This document shows, in pieces, positions 1-11,597 of a stretch of DNA of 64,000 bases (positions are counted from its first letter, which is position 1; each line of letters opens with the position of its first letter). The stretch comes from Roseomonas sp. E05 (GTDB lineage Bacteria; Pseudomonadota; Alphaproteobacteria; Acetobacterales; Acetobacteraceae), in contig NZ_JASIRT010000020.1 of NCBI RefSeq assembly GCF_030063475.1, positions 1-64,000 of the forward strand, written 5' to 3'. Below the pieces are notes generated by a model, which was not told where the DNA came from, searched no databases, and worked only from the letters and a program-made list of their open reading frames with translations. Both the position numbers and the translations under genes were made by a program.

Positions 1-38
1 CACTGGTCATCGCGCAACGCATCCGGGTCCGCGCTCAT
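1..38 (-). CDS. Possible N-terminus of an IS5-type transposase, cut by the window edge
   Basis: Only 12 complete codons are visible, reading MSADPDALRDDQ, and the next partial codon (TG-) would most simply give W. The LRDDQW pattern close to the start resembles the N-terminus of IS5-group transposases. A GGAGG lies about 10 bases before the ATG, in a G-rich stretch that could belong to an insertion-sequence end. The assignment rests on a very short match, so it is tentative; any other short protein start is possible. If it is right, an insertion sequence extends leftward out of the window. Confidence 0.3.
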   Translation of the reverse strand, partial: MSADPDALRDDQ

Positions 39-195
39 CCAGGCCAGCCTCCAAAAGCCAGCCTTGAATCACGCCCCGCTCAGCAGCGGAATCCCTCAGA
101 TCAGGAAATCGTCACCACCACCTAGCCGTTTGTTTCTTCCAGCATCTTCACCCGTCCCGATGATGCCATCGGAACGGGATCTGCTTTAGCGGAGC

Positions 196-1017
196 TCAGG
201 GCGCCAGCACCTCGGTGGGCCAGGCAGGGGCGGCGGCGCTGGTCCAGGCACTGCCATCCCAGCGACGGGGCTCGATGCGCGGCTGCCCGCCGTCCACGAT
301 GATGCGGTTGTAGGCGTTCGGCTCGCCGCGCAGCCGGGTGGAGATGGCGGAGCCCGCCTGTACCACCAGCAACTCCTGCCGATGAACGGCGCTGCCGGCG
401 GCGCCGCGGTGCAGCCGCACATAGCCGCGGTGCAGATGGCCCGAGAGGATCAGCCGCACGCCGGCGCGCTGCAACTCCTCCAGTGCCGGCGCGGCACGGC
501 GGGCCAACTGCGTTTCGGGCGCGTCCTCCGGCGCCAGGAAGGGATGGTGCGCAACGACGATGCGGAACAGGCCGGGCGGCAGTTCCTCCAGCCGACGCAG
601 CAGTCGCTTCAGCCGGTGGGCCTTCACGCGGCCGCCCTCCCAGGAGAGGTGCAGCCCGCCGCGCACCACCGTGTTCAGCCCGATCACCGCGATATGGTCG
701 TCACGCCAGATCGGCTCCGTCTCGCCGCCGACGAAGCGGCGCCAGCGGCCGAAGGGGTCGAGGAAGCGCTCCCAGGGCCAGTAGTTGGTGATGTCGTGGT
801 TGCCGGGCACCACGATGATCGGCGCCTTCAGCGCCTCCATGAAGCGGCGCGCGGCACGGTACTCGAAGGAGCGGGCGCGCATCGTCAGGTCGCCGCTGAT
901 CACCACCAGGTCCGCCGGGTCGGCGTTGAGCGCCTCGACCAGGGCCTCAGCCGCCGAGTCGTCCACGCGGTTGAAGTGCAGATCGGAAATATGGTCGATG
1001 CGACGCAGCGCAGTCAT
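196..1017 (-). CDS. Metallophosphoesterase (calcineurin-like)
   Basis: Predicted 273-aa cytoplasmic metal-dependent phosphoesterase. The motif blocks of the calcineurin-like fold are all present: D-x-H in HISDLHF (Asp12, His14), GDLT near 42-45, GNHD at 72-75, HHPF at 157-160 and GHLH at 193-196. These residues build a dinuclear metal site in known family members. The substrate cannot be told from sequence; relatives cleave cyclic nucleotides, nucleotides or other phosphodiesters. I chose the start at MTALRR because it sits just before the first motif, as in relatives; an in-frame ATG 30 bases upstream would add ten residues. The gene stands alone, with no obvious operon partner. Confidence 0.85.
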   Translation of the reverse strand: MTALRRIDHISDLHFNRVDDSAAEALVEALNADPADLVVISGDLTMRARSFEYRAARRFMEALKAPIIVVPGNHDITNYWPWERFLDPFGRWRRFVGGETEPIWRDDHIAVIGLNTVVRGGLHLSWEGGRVKAHRLKRLLRRLEELPPGLFRIVVAHHPFLAPEDAPETQLARRAAPALEELQRAGVRLILSGHLHRGYVRLHRGAAGSAVHRQELLVVQAGSAISTRLRGEPNAYNRIIVDGGQPRIEPRRWDGSAWTSAAAPAWPTEVLAP

Positions 1018-1383
1018 GGGCGGAACCTGGGAGCTGAGGCCCGGCATTACATCCCCGAGCGAGAGCAGAACGCCCGGCGCGCATGGATGGATGCGGGCCT
1101 TCGGAGGCCTCGGGGCGGAAAGCGGGGGCGTGGTCCAGCGCGGGCGGGGGCGTTCCAGCCCTGTATGATCACGATTCCGTAAATTCCGGGCGCCGTCGGA
1201 AGTTGCCGGCCATCAATCACCCCCCGACGCTGCGTCCGCGAGGCAGCAGAGGCATGCGTGCGATGGAGGCGCTTGGGCAGGTCGGCCATGATCCTGCTGG
1301 GGCTTGGTGGTGTTCCTGGTTCCCGTGGCGGGGGTCCTGAGGCTCTCGGTGTGGATGCGCCATGGGCATTCAGCGAACTCTCG
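1018..1383. other. Intergenic stretch without a convincing gene
   Basis: This stretch separates the metallophosphoesterase from the chemoreceptor remains. Open frames exist on both strands but none has a recognisable domain, a good ribosome binding site or a family-like start. It may contain the promoter of the metallophosphoesterase and further decayed chemoreceptor sequence. Confidence 0.5.
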
Positions 1384-1560
1384 GCGGCCCGCAACGTCTC
1401 GCGGCAGGCGCAGCAGACCGAAGGGGCGGTGCTGGAGCTGAAGCGCTTGGCCGAGTGCATCGGCGAGGGGGTGCAAATCATCAACGACATCGCCAGCCAG
1501 GCCAACCTGCTGGCGCTGAGCGCGGCGGTCGAGGCGGCGCAGGCCAGGCGCGGGCAAGAC
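1384..1560 (+). pseudogene. Remnant of a methyl-accepting chemotaxis protein signalling domain
   Basis: In one plus-strand frame about 55 codons match the hairpin tip of chemoreceptor signalling domains: IGEGVQIINDIASQANLLAL followed by SAAVEAAQA. The intact chemoreceptor at 19598-21265 has the equivalent [20 protein letters not shown]. Here the membrane segments, HAMP domain and rest of the coiled coil are missing, and the sequence after EAAQA loses the family pattern at once. I read this as the fossil of a deleted receptor gene. It could be drawn as part of a longer open frame (1258-1806), but the remainder of that frame has no family resemblance. Confidence 0.6.
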
Positions 1561-1689
1561 GCTGCACGCAGAGGTGAACCGCTGCCTGGCCGCCCTGCGC
1601 AGCGCATGACATCGAGTTTTGGAGCGCTTCAGGACGCCTCCATCATTCGCGCCGATATCCGGGACGCCACCCAATACAGGAGACCGGCA

Positions 1690-1806
1690 ATGCCCCTGAA
1701 TATCGCCCCGCAGCCGATGACGCCCCGCACGCTCCTGCGCGGGCTGATGGACCTGCCCTGGGGCGCCGCGCTGTTTGGCCCGCTGCGGCTGAACCGCCCC
1801 CGCTGA
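1690..1806 (+). CDS. Small protein of 38 residues, function unknown
   Basis: A short frame begins with ATG preceded by AGGAG at a 7-base spacing and ends with TGA just before a strong hairpin. The product MPLNIAPQPM... is proline- and leucine-rich with a basic tail ending LRLNRPR and no signal peptide or obvious membrane segment. I do not recognise it. The good ribosome binding site and the terminator directly downstream argue for a real small gene; its position in the debris of a chemoreceptor gene argues for chance. Conservation in related genomes would decide. Confidence 0.4.
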   Translation: MPLNIAPQPMTPRTLLRGLMDLPWGAALFGPLRLNRPR

Positions 1807-1814
1807 AACCAGAA

Positions 1815-1837
1815 AGGCCGGGGCGAGCCCCCGGCCT
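1815..1837 (-). terminator. Rho-independent terminator of acnA, possibly bidirectional
   Basis: A perfect 9-bp stem (AGGCCGGGG with CCCCGGCCT) closes a 5-base loop. Read on the minus strand it is followed by TTTCT, so it fits the 3' end of acnA about 50 bases away. It also lies directly behind the small plus-strand frame ending at 1806. Confidence 0.75.
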
Positions 1838-1888
1838 CGTCGAATGCGCGGAAAAGCTCCGGAGGTGGACCCTCCGGAGCTGTCGCGT

Positions 1889-4591
<2,703 letters not shown>

Positions 4592-4684
4592 GGTCCGGGG
4601 TCCCTTAGAGATTTGCTGCGAACGCCCTTGCTTATTACACGGGTGGCGCCCCCGGTCCATCGGTGGGCAGGGGCGCGGGGTGCG
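4592..4684. promoter_or_regulatory. Divergent promoter region acnA / ccmA
   Basis: The 93 bases between the opposing starts must hold the promoters of both genes. The segment around 4610-4640 (AGATTTGCTGCGAACGCC and CTTGCTTATTACAC) is less GC-rich than its surroundings. I could not recognise a clear -35/-10 pair or an operator. Confidence 0.5.
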
Positions 4685-5287
4685 GTGCTGGAAGCAAAAG
4701 ACATGGCAGTGGTGCGCGGCGAGCGGGTTGTCTTCGCCGGGCTTTCCTTCCGGGTCGCGCCGGGGGAGGCGCTGCTGCTGACCGGCCCCAACGGCGCCGG
4801 CAAGTCCACCCTGCTGCGGGCGCTCGCCGGGCTGGTGCCGCTGGCCGAGGGCGCGTTGCTCTGGCAGGGCGGGGACGCCCTGGCCGAGCCGGCCGAGCAC
4901 GCCGCCCGGCTGCGCTACCTCGCCCATGCCGAGGCGCTGAAGCCTGGCCTGACGGTGGCCGAGAACCTGCGCTTCTGGGCCAGCCGCTGGGGCGGCGACA
5001 TCACCGCCGCGCTGGAGGCGGTGGCGCTGGCCCCCTTGGCCGAACTGCCGGCGCGGATGCTCTCGGCCGGGCAGAAGCGGCGGCTGGCGCTGGCCCGGCT
5101 GGCGCTGGCGCCCTGCGCGCTCTGGCTCCTGGACGAGCCTTCGGTCGGGCTGGACACGGCCTCCGTCGCCCGCTTCGGGGATCTGCTCGCCCGCCACCGT
5201 GCGGCGGGGGGCGCGGTGCTGGCGGCGACCCATGTGCCGCTGCCGCTGCCCGGCGCGCGGGAGCTGCGGCTGGAGCCGGCGGCATGA
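4685..5287 (+). CDS. ccmA: Heme exporter ATP-binding protein CcmA
   Basis: ABC ATPase of 200 aa that powers the CcmAB(C) step of cytochrome c maturation at the inner membrane. Walker A is GPNGAGKST, the signature region is [15 protein letters not shown] and Walker B is [12 protein letters not shown], followed by the switch histidine in ATHVPL. I chose the GTG start because the product then begins [14 protein letters not shown], matching CcmA N-termini and length; an ATG six codons later would clip the first strand. It overlaps ccmB by four bases (ATGA). Other ccm genes are not in this window. Confidence 0.93.
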   Translation: MLEAKDMAVVRGERVVFAGLSFRVAPGEALLLTGPNGAGKSTLLRALAGLVPLAEGALLWQGGDALAEPAEHAARLRYLAHAEALKPGLTVAENLRFWASRWGGDITAALEAVALAPLAELPARMLSAGQKRRLALARLALAPCALWLLDEPSVGLDTASVARFGDLLARHRAAGGAVLAATHVPLPLPGARELRLEPAA

Positions 5288-5934
5288 TCGCCCTGCTCAG
5301 GCGCGAGTTGCTGCTGGCGGTCCGCCACCCCGCGGACACGCTCGCGGCGGTGCTGTTCTTCCTGCTGGTGACGGCGCTCTTTCCCTTCGGCGTCGGCCCG
5401 GCGCCGGAGATGCTGGCCCGGCTGGCGCCCGGCGCCCTGCTGGCCGCCGCCCTGCTGGCCGCGCTGCTGCCGCTGGACCGCCTGTTCGGCGCGGAGGCGG
5501 AGGATGGTTCGCTCGACCAGCTCCTGCTCTCCGGCCTTTCCGGCATGCAGATCACCGCGGTGAAGGCGGCCGGCCACTGGCTGACCACCGGGGCGCCACT
5601 GCTGGTCGCCACGCCGGTTGCCGGCGCCATGCTGAACCTGCGGGTGGAGGCCTGGGGGGTGGCGGTGCTGGCGCTCGGGCTGGCGACGCTGTTCCTCTCC
5701 TTCGTCGGCACGGCCGGCGCGGCGCTGACGCTGGGCGCGCGCCGGGGCGGGGTGCTGCTGCCGCTGCTGGTGCTGCCGCTGACCATTCCCGCCGTCATCT
5801 TCGGCGCGGCGGGGATCGAGGCGGCGGCGAGCGGCCTGCCGGCGCGGCCCTTCCTGCTGCTGCTGGGTGCCCTGGCCGCCGCCGCCCTGCCGCTGGCGCC
5901 GCTGGCCGCGGGGGCGGCGCTGCGGGCGGACTGA
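5284..5934 (+). CDS. ccmB: Heme exporter permease CcmB
   Basis: Inner-membrane permease of 216 aa with about six hydrophobic segments, translationally coupled to ccmA through an ATGA overlap. The N-terminal [20 protein letters not shown] and the [20 protein letters not shown] region are characteristic of CcmB. It forms the membrane part of the CcmABC complex that handles heme for periplasmic cytochrome c assembly. No ccmC follows; the next gene is convergent, so the remaining ccm genes must be elsewhere. Confidence 0.93.
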   Translation: MIALLRRELLLAVRHPADTLAAVLFFLLVTALFPFGVGPAPEMLARLAPGALLAAALLAALLPLDRLFGAEAEDGSLDQLLLSGLSGMQITAVKAAGHWLTTGAPLLVATPVAGAMLNLRVEAWGVAVLALGLATLFLSFVGTAGAALTLGARRGGVLLPLLVLPLTIPAVIFGAAGIEAAASGLPARPFLLLLGALAAAALPLAPLAAGAALRAD

Positions 5935-6007
5935 GCGGCCCGATGGCCGAGGGGGGGGGCGGAGGCCCCGGAGGGCTGAACCGGTGCGCCACCTTCAAGC
6001 GCCCGCC

Positions 6008-7060
6008 TCAGCCCGCCTCCACCCGGTTGCGGCCCTGCGCCTTGGCGGCATAGAGCGCCATGTCGGCCCGGTGCAGCGCCTCCTGTACTGGCGTGCCCGA
6101 CATCCAGACCGCGACCCCGGCACTCACCGTGATCGTGCCTACCGCCGGATGCGGCACCTCCCGGGCGATGGCCCGCATCCGCTCGGCGATGCCCATCGCG
6201 GTCATCTGGATGGTGTCCGGCGTGATGAGCAGGAACTCCTCGCCGCCCCAGCGGCCGAGGATGTCGCCGCGCCGCAGCCGGGCGGAGAGCCGCTGGCCGA
6301 GGTCGGCCAGCACCTCGTCGCCGATTATGTGGCCGAAGCGGTCATTGACCGCCTTGAAGTGGTCGGTGTCGAGCAGGATCAGCCCCACCAGCCGGCCGGG
6401 CGTCTGGTTGAGGCTTTCCAGTGCCCGCTCCAGGCCGCGCCGGTTGGCGACGCCGGTCAGCGGGTCCGTCAGCACGGCGCTTTCCAGTGCGCGGGCGCGG
6501 CGCTGAACATGCTCATAGCGGGTGCCGAACAGCGCCAGCAGCGAGAGGCAGGCCAGCGTCAGCAGGTGAACGACATAGGCATTGGCCAGGAGCGAGATCA
6601 GCGCGCCATCCCAGGAGGCGAGATTGCCCCAGAGCAGGGCCGCGACCGGCACCAGCAGCGCCAGCGCGAAGACGCTCCAGGAGGCCATCACGGCCAGCCG
6701 GCGCGGGAAGAAGAAGAAGGCGGCCAGATAGATCACGGGCATCCACTGCAGCGTGTTGGCCACGGTGTAGACACGGTTGTCCGGCTGCAGGATGAGGAAG
6801 GAGAGGATGGCGGTGATGAAATAGCCCGCAAAGACGCCATAGGCGCCGAGCTCCGCCATCACCCGGTGGCGCGGCCTGAGCCACCGCACGCCGAAGCCGA
6901 CCCCCAGGACGAGCAGGAGGACGGGGTAGGCGTAGCGGTCGAGATCCGTGATGAGGCCGGCGCTGGATTCGAAAGCCCACAGGGCCGCGACGGTCGCGGC
7001 GCCGGCGGCGTGCAGCAGGTTGACGACCAGCCGGCGCCGTCGCTCCAGGATCTCGTCCAT
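6008..7060 (-). CDS. Membrane-anchored diguanylate cyclase (GGDEF)
   Basis: 350-aa protein with a hydrophobic N-terminal half (roughly residues 15-165, five to six membrane segments) and a C-terminal GGDEF domain. The active site reads RWGGEEFLLI (GGEEF at 272-276), a functional variant in known cyclases. An inhibitory I-site R-x-x-D (Arg263, Asp266) lies five residues before it, so product inhibition by c-di-GMP is likely. LTGVANRRGLE marks the beginning of the domain. The ATG start has AGAGG eight bases upstream; a TTG two codons earlier is possible. The signal sensed by the membrane part is unknown. Confidence 0.9.
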   Translation of the reverse strand: MDEILERRRRLVVNLLHAAGAATVAALWAFESSAGLITDLDRYAYPVLLLVLGVGFGVRWLRPRHRVMAELGAYGVFAGYFITAILSFLILQPDNRVYTVANTLQWMPVIYLAAFFFFPRRLAVMASWSVFALALLVPVAALLWGNLASWDGALISLLANAYVVHLLTLACLSLLALFGTRYEHVQRRARALESAVLTDPLTGVANRRGLERALESLNQTPGRLVGLILLDTDHFKAVNDRFGHIIGDEVLADLGQRLSARLRRGDILGRWGGEEFLLITPDTIQMTAMGIAERMRAIAREVPHPAVGTITVSAGVAVWMSGTPVQEALHRADMALYAAKAQGRNRVEAG

Positions 7061-7166
7061 CAGCAATGCCTCTGCCCGGCGGATGCAACGCTGCTGCTGA
7101 AATCATGATCCCGCAGGCTTCACAAGCCCTTGAGTGAAGGGACGACCCACCGGTACGGGCAGGGCT

Positions 7167-7808
7167 TCAGCGCTGCAGGGGCTGCCCGGAGGAAGCGGGC
7201 TGGAACGCTGCGCCGGGCCGGGGGCCACCGGGCAGCATCCGCCACAGCAGGCCATCCCGCAGGATGAAATGGTGGTACAGCGCCGCGGCGGCATGGGCGG
7301 CGGCGAGCACGACGATCGCCCAGCCGATGAACTCGTGCGCCTCCCCCACGAGGTGGTGGGCCGACCGCGAGAAAGGGGCGAAGGGCGGCGGGATGAGCAG
7401 CCCGAAGAAGCTCATCGCCTCGTCGCCGGACCAGCGGAGCACATATCCCAGCACCGCCTCGGCCACCAGCAGCGCGTAGAGCAGGTAGTGCATCGCCTTG
7501 GCGGCGCGCTCCCTCCACCCGGCCGCGGCGGCCGGCACCTGGTGGCCGGGCACCAGCCGCCAGGCGATGCGCCCCACCACCACCAGGGTGAGCAGGATGC
7601 CGAAGGACATGTGGGTCACGATCAGCAGGTGGCGACCCGGCCGCTCGAAGAATTCCCAGGTCTGGGAGAGGGCGAACTGGGCGAGGACCAGGGCGGCGGT
7701 CAGCCAGTGCAGCGTCATCGCGACGCGGTCGTACTGCGTGCGATCGTCGCCGGCGATGATGCGCGTGGCGGCGGCGACGCCTGGTTCCGAAATGCTGTCA
7801 ATCGCCAT
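7167..7808 (-). CDS. Cytochrome b561-type membrane protein
   Basis: 213-aa di-heme cytochrome b of the b561 family that moves electrons between the quinone pool and periplasmic partners. Four membrane segments are visible, with heme-ligand histidines in RVAMTLHWLTA, LLIVTHMSFG, AMHYLLYALL and the last helices (GEAHEFIG, AALYHHF). The start at MAIDSISEPG has GGGAG eight bases upstream; a longer frame from 7859 lacks such a site. No partner enzyme such as a catalase or dehydrogenase is adjacent, so its role is not fixed. Confidence 0.87.
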   Translation of the reverse strand: MAIDSISEPGVAAATRIIAGDDRTQYDRVAMTLHWLTAALVLAQFALSQTWEFFERPGRHLLIVTHMSFGILLTLVVVGRIAWRLVPGHQVPAAAAGWRERAAKAMHYLLYALLVAEAVLGYVLRWSGDEAMSFFGLLIPPPFAPFSRSAHHLVGEAHEFIGWAIVVLAAAHAAAALYHHFILRDGLLWRMLPGGPRPGAAFQPASSGQPLQR

Positions 7809-7971
7809 TGGCGGGCTCCCGAGTATCCGTGAGAACGCCGCCAAGAATGGCATGTCCAAGAAGCCGGGGAAGGTGCCGAAATGTTAAGGAAAGTATTTCC
7901 GCGCCTTTGAGATCGATTATCAATATTACCCGCGGCCGCCGGAAGAACCGGCCGCCGGTGACCCTCATCCC

Positions 7972-8646
7972 TCAGGCGAGCGCCAGGATCGCCCGCGCCA
8001 CCTCCGGCAGCCCGGCTCCCTGCACCTCCGGGGCGGGGAGCATGGTGGGATAAGGCCGGCCGCGCGCGACGAAGCCGCCCATCAGCCCAGCCGCCCTGGC
8101 GCCATTCACGTCCCAGGGGTGGGCCGCCACCAGCAGCATCCGCTCCGCCGCTACCCCCGCCCGCGCGGCGGCCCGCGCATAGACCTCCCGGCGCGGCTTG
8201 CTGAGCCGCACCTCCTCCACGGAGACGACCTCCGCCACCCGCTCCCGCAGGCCGGCGCCGCGCAACAGCTTTTCCGTCGTCTCCGCCGCACCGTTGCTGA
8301 GCGCCATGAGGCGCAGCCCGCCCGCGCGCAGCAGGTCCATGGCTTCCGCCGCGTCCGCATGGGCGGGCAGCTGCCCCATGCCGTCGAGCAGGTGAGACTT
8401 CTGCTCCTCGGGCGCGCTGCATCCGTGCCGGGCAAGCAGGTCGTCGAGGTTGGCGCCCATCACCGTGCGCAGGGGATGGAAGTCGCCGATGGCGGCCAGG
8501 GCGAAGCTGTCCCGCAGGCTGGCGGCGAACCAGCCCTGCAGCAGCGCGCCCGGCAGGCCCAGCGCCTCCAGCCGGGGCGCCAGCGGCTCGATCGGGAAAA
8601 GGGTCTCGATGACATCGAAAACCACGACAGCGGGGCGCTGAGGCAT
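7972..8646 (-). CDS. HAD-family hydrolase, haloacid dehalogenase type II-like
   Basis: 224-aa HAD-superfamily enzyme. Motif I is FDVIETLFPIE (nucleophile Asp10), motif II is ALSNG, the lysine of motif III lies in RLSKPRREVY and motif IV is LLVAAHPWDVNGAR, the form usual in type II (S)-2-haloacid dehalogenases. The AAHPWD motif is characteristic of that subgroup and supports it over phosphoglycolate phosphatases, although substrate cannot be read from sequence. Motif I has Ile-Glu where Asn-Glu or Tyr-Gly is commoner. It lies 79 bases downstream of gpsA on the same strand and may be co-transcribed. Confidence 0.85.
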   Translation of the reverse strand: MPQRPAVVVFDVIETLFPIEPLAPRLEALGLPGALLQGWFAASLRDSFALAAIGDFHPLRTVMGANLDDLLARHGCSAPEEQKSHLLDGMGQLPAHADAAEAMDLLRAGGLRLMALSNGAAETTEKLLRGAGLRERVAEVVSVEEVRLSKPRREVYARAAARAGVAAERMLLVAAHPWDVNGARAAGLMGGFVARGRPYPTMLPAPEVQGAGLPEVARAILALA

Positions 8647-8725
8647 GACCGGTCCCTCCAGAGCAGTGTCCTCATCCGCTAACGCGGCGCGGCCGGCGCC
8701 GGTGGCACGGCGCAGCGCCGGACCC

Positions 8726-9703
8726 TCACTCCGTGCGGCGCGGACGGGACAGCAGCGCCTCCATCGCCCCGGCGACATCCTCCTTGCCGGCCAGCACATC
8801 CGCCACCGCGGCGGTGATCGGCATGTCCACTCCCGCCGCGCGGGCACGCGCCAGCAGGGCGGGGGCGGTGGCGACGCCCTCGGTCACGCTGTTGCGCCCG
8901 GCCAGGATGCTTTCCAGCGTCTCGCCCCGCCCCAGCGCGACGCCGAGCGAGAAGTTGCGGCTGCCCGGCCCGGTGCAGGTCAGCAGCAGGTCGCCGAGGC
9001 CGGAGAGGCCGCTGACCGTCTCCGCCCGGCCGCCCAGCGCGCCGGCCAGGCGGGCGATCTCGCTCAGGCCGCGCGTCACCAGCGCGGCGCGGGCGTTCTC
9101 GCCCAGCCCCGCGCCCATCACCGCCCCGGCGGCAATGGCGATGACGTTCTTCGCCGCGCCGCCGACCTGCACGCCGACCGGGTCGTCCTGCTCGTAGAGG
9201 CGGAAGCCCGGCGTCGCCAGCCGCGCCGCGGCGGCCTCGCGCAGGGCGGTATCGGTGCTGGCGACCACGGCGGCGGCGGGCAGGCCCGCGGCGACCTCGC
9301 CGGCGAAGTTGGGCCCGGAGAGCACGCCGGCGGGCAGGCCGGGGCGCAGCAGGGCAAGGGTTTCCAGCGGCAGCCGCAGCCCGTCGCGGATCACACCCTT
9401 GGCGGCCACCAGCGCGGGTGGCAGGGCGGGCAGATGCGCCAGCACCGCCGCCATGTGCTGCGCCGGCACCACCAGCAGTGCCAGCCCGGCGCCCTCCAGC
9501 GCGGCGGCGGCATCGGCCGTCACCGTGACGCCCTCCGGCAGCCGATGGCCGGGCAGGTGGGCGGCGTTCTCCCGGTCGTCCTGCATCGCCGCCGCCCGGC
9601 CGGCGTCGCGCGCCCAGAGCCGCACCTCGCCGCCGGCGCGCGCCGCCTGGATGGCCAGCGCCGTGCCCCAGGCGCCGGCGCCGATCACCGCGATCCGCTC
9701 CAT
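8726..9703 (-). CDS. gpsA: Glycerol-3-phosphate dehydrogenase [NAD(P)+] GpsA
   Basis: 325-aa cytoplasmic dehydrogenase that reduces dihydroxyacetone phosphate to sn-glycerol 3-phosphate for phospholipid synthesis. The Rossmann motif GAGAWGTALA is at the N-terminus, and the catalytic lysine lies in GGAAKNVIAIAAG. The C-terminal helical domain carries GNSVTEGVATA. Length is typical. The start lies five bases after the stop of rlmJ, so tsaD-rlmJ-gpsA form one transcript; tsaD-gpsA adjacency is common in alphaproteobacteria. Confidence 0.96.
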   Translation of the reverse strand: MERIAVIGAGAWGTALAIQAARAGGEVRLWARDAGRAAAMQDDRENAAHLPGHRLPEGVTVTADAAAALEGAGLALLVVPAQHMAAVLAHLPALPPALVAAKGVIRDGLRLPLETLALLRPGLPAGVLSGPNFAGEVAAGLPAAAVVASTDTALREAAAARLATPGFRLYEQDDPVGVQVGGAAKNVIAIAAGAVMGAGLGENARAALVTRGLSEIARLAGALGGRAETVSGLSGLGDLLLTCTGPGSRNFSLGVALGRGETLESILAGRNSVTEGVATAPALLARARAAGVDMPITAAVADVLAGKEDVAGAMEALLSRPRRTE

Positions 9704-9708
9704 GCGCC

Positions 9709-10536
9709 TTACTCCTCCGCCAGCCGCGTCACGGCCCAGCCCTGGCCGGGTTCACCATCGCCCAGGCGCTCCAGCAGCACGGCGAGGATCTCGCGCGCCT
9801 CCTCCTCGAACTTCCAGGGCGGGTTGATCACCACCAGGCCGCAGCCGTTCAGCCGCTGCGGGTCGGTCGGCTCGCGCAGCCACAGCTCACAGACCAGGAT
9901 GTCCCGCACGCCGCTCTCCTGGACGGCGGTGTGGAAGGCGCGCACCGGGGCGCGGTGCTTGATCGGGTACCAATGCGCCTGCACCCCGGCGCGGAAGCGG
10001 TGCGCGACCGTGGCGAGGCCCTCGGCCATGCGCTCGAACTCGCCCTCGACCTCGAAGGGCGGGTCCACCAGCACCAGGCCGCGCTTCTCGGCGAAGGGGG
10101 TGAGGGCGGTCAGCGCCTCCCAGGCGTCGCGCTTGTGCACGGCGGTCTGAGGGTCGCCGCGGAACAGGGTGCGCAGGGTGGCGTGGTCCTCCTCGTGCAG
10201 TTCGCAGAGCATGAGGCGGTCGCGCGGGCGCAGCATCATGCGGATCAGCGAGGGGCTGCCGGGATAGCGCGGCGGGAAGCCGGCACGGCGCACCAGGGCC
10301 AGCCACTCGGCCAGCGGCCCCTCGGTGATGTCGAGCAGCCGGCCGATGCCCCGCTTCCACTCGCCGGTGCGCTCGGCCTCGGTGCCGGAGAGGTCATAGG
10401 CGCCGATGCCGGCATGGGTGTCGAGCACGCGGAAGGGCGTGTCCTTGGCGCAGAGGCGGCGCACCAGCGAGACCACCAGCGCGTGCTTCATGCAGTCGGC
10501 GAAGTTGCCGGCGTGGAAGGCGTGGCGATAGTTCAT
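9709..10536 (-). CDS. rlmJ: 23S rRNA (adenine(2030)-N6)-methyltransferase RlmJ
   Basis: 275-aa SAM-dependent methyltransferase that modifies A2030 of 23S rRNA in E. coli. The family start MNYRHAFHAGNFADCMKH is exact in style, the SAM loop is DTHAGIGAYDL, and the catalytic motif is LVDPPFE (DPPF). The ATG overlaps the tsaD stop by four bases, so translation is coupled. An alternative longer frame running into tsaD is only antisense-free overlap and lacks homology. Confidence 0.94.
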   Translation of the reverse strand: MNYRHAFHAGNFADCMKHALVVSLVRRLCAKDTPFRVLDTHAGIGAYDLSGTEAERTGEWKRGIGRLLDITEGPLAEWLALVRRAGFPPRYPGSPSLIRMMLRPRDRLMLCELHEEDHATLRTLFRGDPQTAVHKRDAWEALTALTPFAEKRGLVLVDPPFEVEGEFERMAEGLATVAHRFRAGVQAHWYPIKHRAPVRAFHTAVQESGVRDILVCELWLREPTDPQRLNGCGLVVINPPWKFEEEAREILAVLLERLGDGEPGQGWAVTRLAEE

Positions 10537-11597
10537 GCCGCGACGCCCCCCGAAGGTTCTGCCGACAGCTCGTCGAGCGGCCAGCGCGGGCGCGGCGCCT
10601 GGTCCAGCGGGTCGGTCAGGCCGGCGCGCAGCCGCTCGATGCCGGCCCAGGCGATCATCACCGCATTGTCGGTGCAGAGGCGGATGGGCGGCGCGATCAG
10701 CGGCAGGCCGGCGCGGGCGGCCTCGGCGGTGAGGGCGGCACGGACGCCCTGGTTGGCCGCCACGCCGCCGGCCACCACCATGGCGGTGGCGGCGGGGAGC
10801 ATGGCGAGGGCATGGCGGGCGCGGTCGGCCAGCACGGCGGCGACCGCGTGCTGGAAGGCGGCGGCGAGGTCGGCGCGGTCCTGCCCGGTCACCAGTTTCG
10901 GGATGGTCTGGGCCACGGCGGTCTTGAGCCCGCTGAAGGAGAAGTCGCAGCCGGGGCGGCCGAGCATCGGGCGGGGCAGGGGGAAGCGCTTCACGTCGCC
11001 GGAGGCCGCCAGCTTCTCCAGCGCCGGGCCGCCGGGCCAGGGCAGGCCCATCAGCTTGGCCGATTTGTCGAAGGCCTCGCCCACCGCGTCGTCCAGCGTG
11101 GAGCCGAGGCGGCGGTAGCGGCCCAGCCCCTCCACCGCGACGCATTGGCAATGCCCGCCGGAGAGCAGCAGCAGGAGATAAGGAAATTCCACCCCGCCCG
11201 GCACCAGTCCCGGCAGACGGGCGGTGAGGGCGTGGCCCTCCAGGTGGTTGATGCCGAGGAAAGGCAGGTTGTGGGCGATCGCCATGCCCTTGCCGAAGCT
11301 GGCGCCGACGATCAGCCCGCCGATCAGCCCCGGCCCGGCGGTGGCGGCGATGCCGCCGAGATCGGCCGGCCGCACCCCCGCCTCCGTCATCACCTGGGTG
11401 GCCAGGGCAGGCAGATGCGCCAGATGGGCACGCGCCGCGATCTCCGGCACGACGCCGCCGAAGGGGGTGTGCTCGGCGAGCTGGCTGCGGACGGCTTCGG
11501 CCAGGATGGTGCCGTCAGGCGCCAGCAGAGCCGCCGCGGTTTCGTCGCAACTCGCCTCCAAACCGAGGATTGGTCCGCTGATAGGCGCCGATTGCAT
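10533..11597 (-). CDS. tsaD: tRNA N6-threonylcarbamoyladenosine transferase TsaD
   Basis: 354-aa ASKHA-fold subunit of the t6A37 tRNA modification complex. The metal-binding HxxxH motif appears as NHLEGHA, and the N-terminal LGLEASCDET motif is close to the usual ETSCDET. GGHCQCV and GGVAANQGVR are further family signatures. It is the first gene of the tsaD-rlmJ-gpsA set and is divergent from hemC, a pairing seen in many alphaproteobacteria. Confidence 0.97.
   Translation of the reverse strand: MQSAPISGPILGLEASCDETAAALLAPDGTILAEAVRSQLAEHTPFGGVVPEIAARAHLAHLPALATQVMTEAGVRPADLGGIAATAGPGLIGGLIVGASFGKGMAIAHNLPFLGINHLEGHALTARLPGLVPGGVEFPYLLLLLSGGHCQCVAVEGLGRYRRLGSTLDDAVGEAFDKSAKLMGLPWPGGPALEKLAASGDVKRFPLPRPMLGRPGCDFSFSGLKTAVAQTIPKLVTGQDRADLAAAFQHAVAAVLADRARHALAMLPAATAMVVAGGVAANQGVRAALTAEAARAGLPLIAPPIRLCTDNAVMIAWAGIERLRAGLTDPLDQAPRPRWPLDELSAEPSGGVAA

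Noticed and set aside
8645-10150. Open frame of 500 codons on the plus strand
   Set aside because: It is antisense to gpsA and rlmJ, both clear family members.
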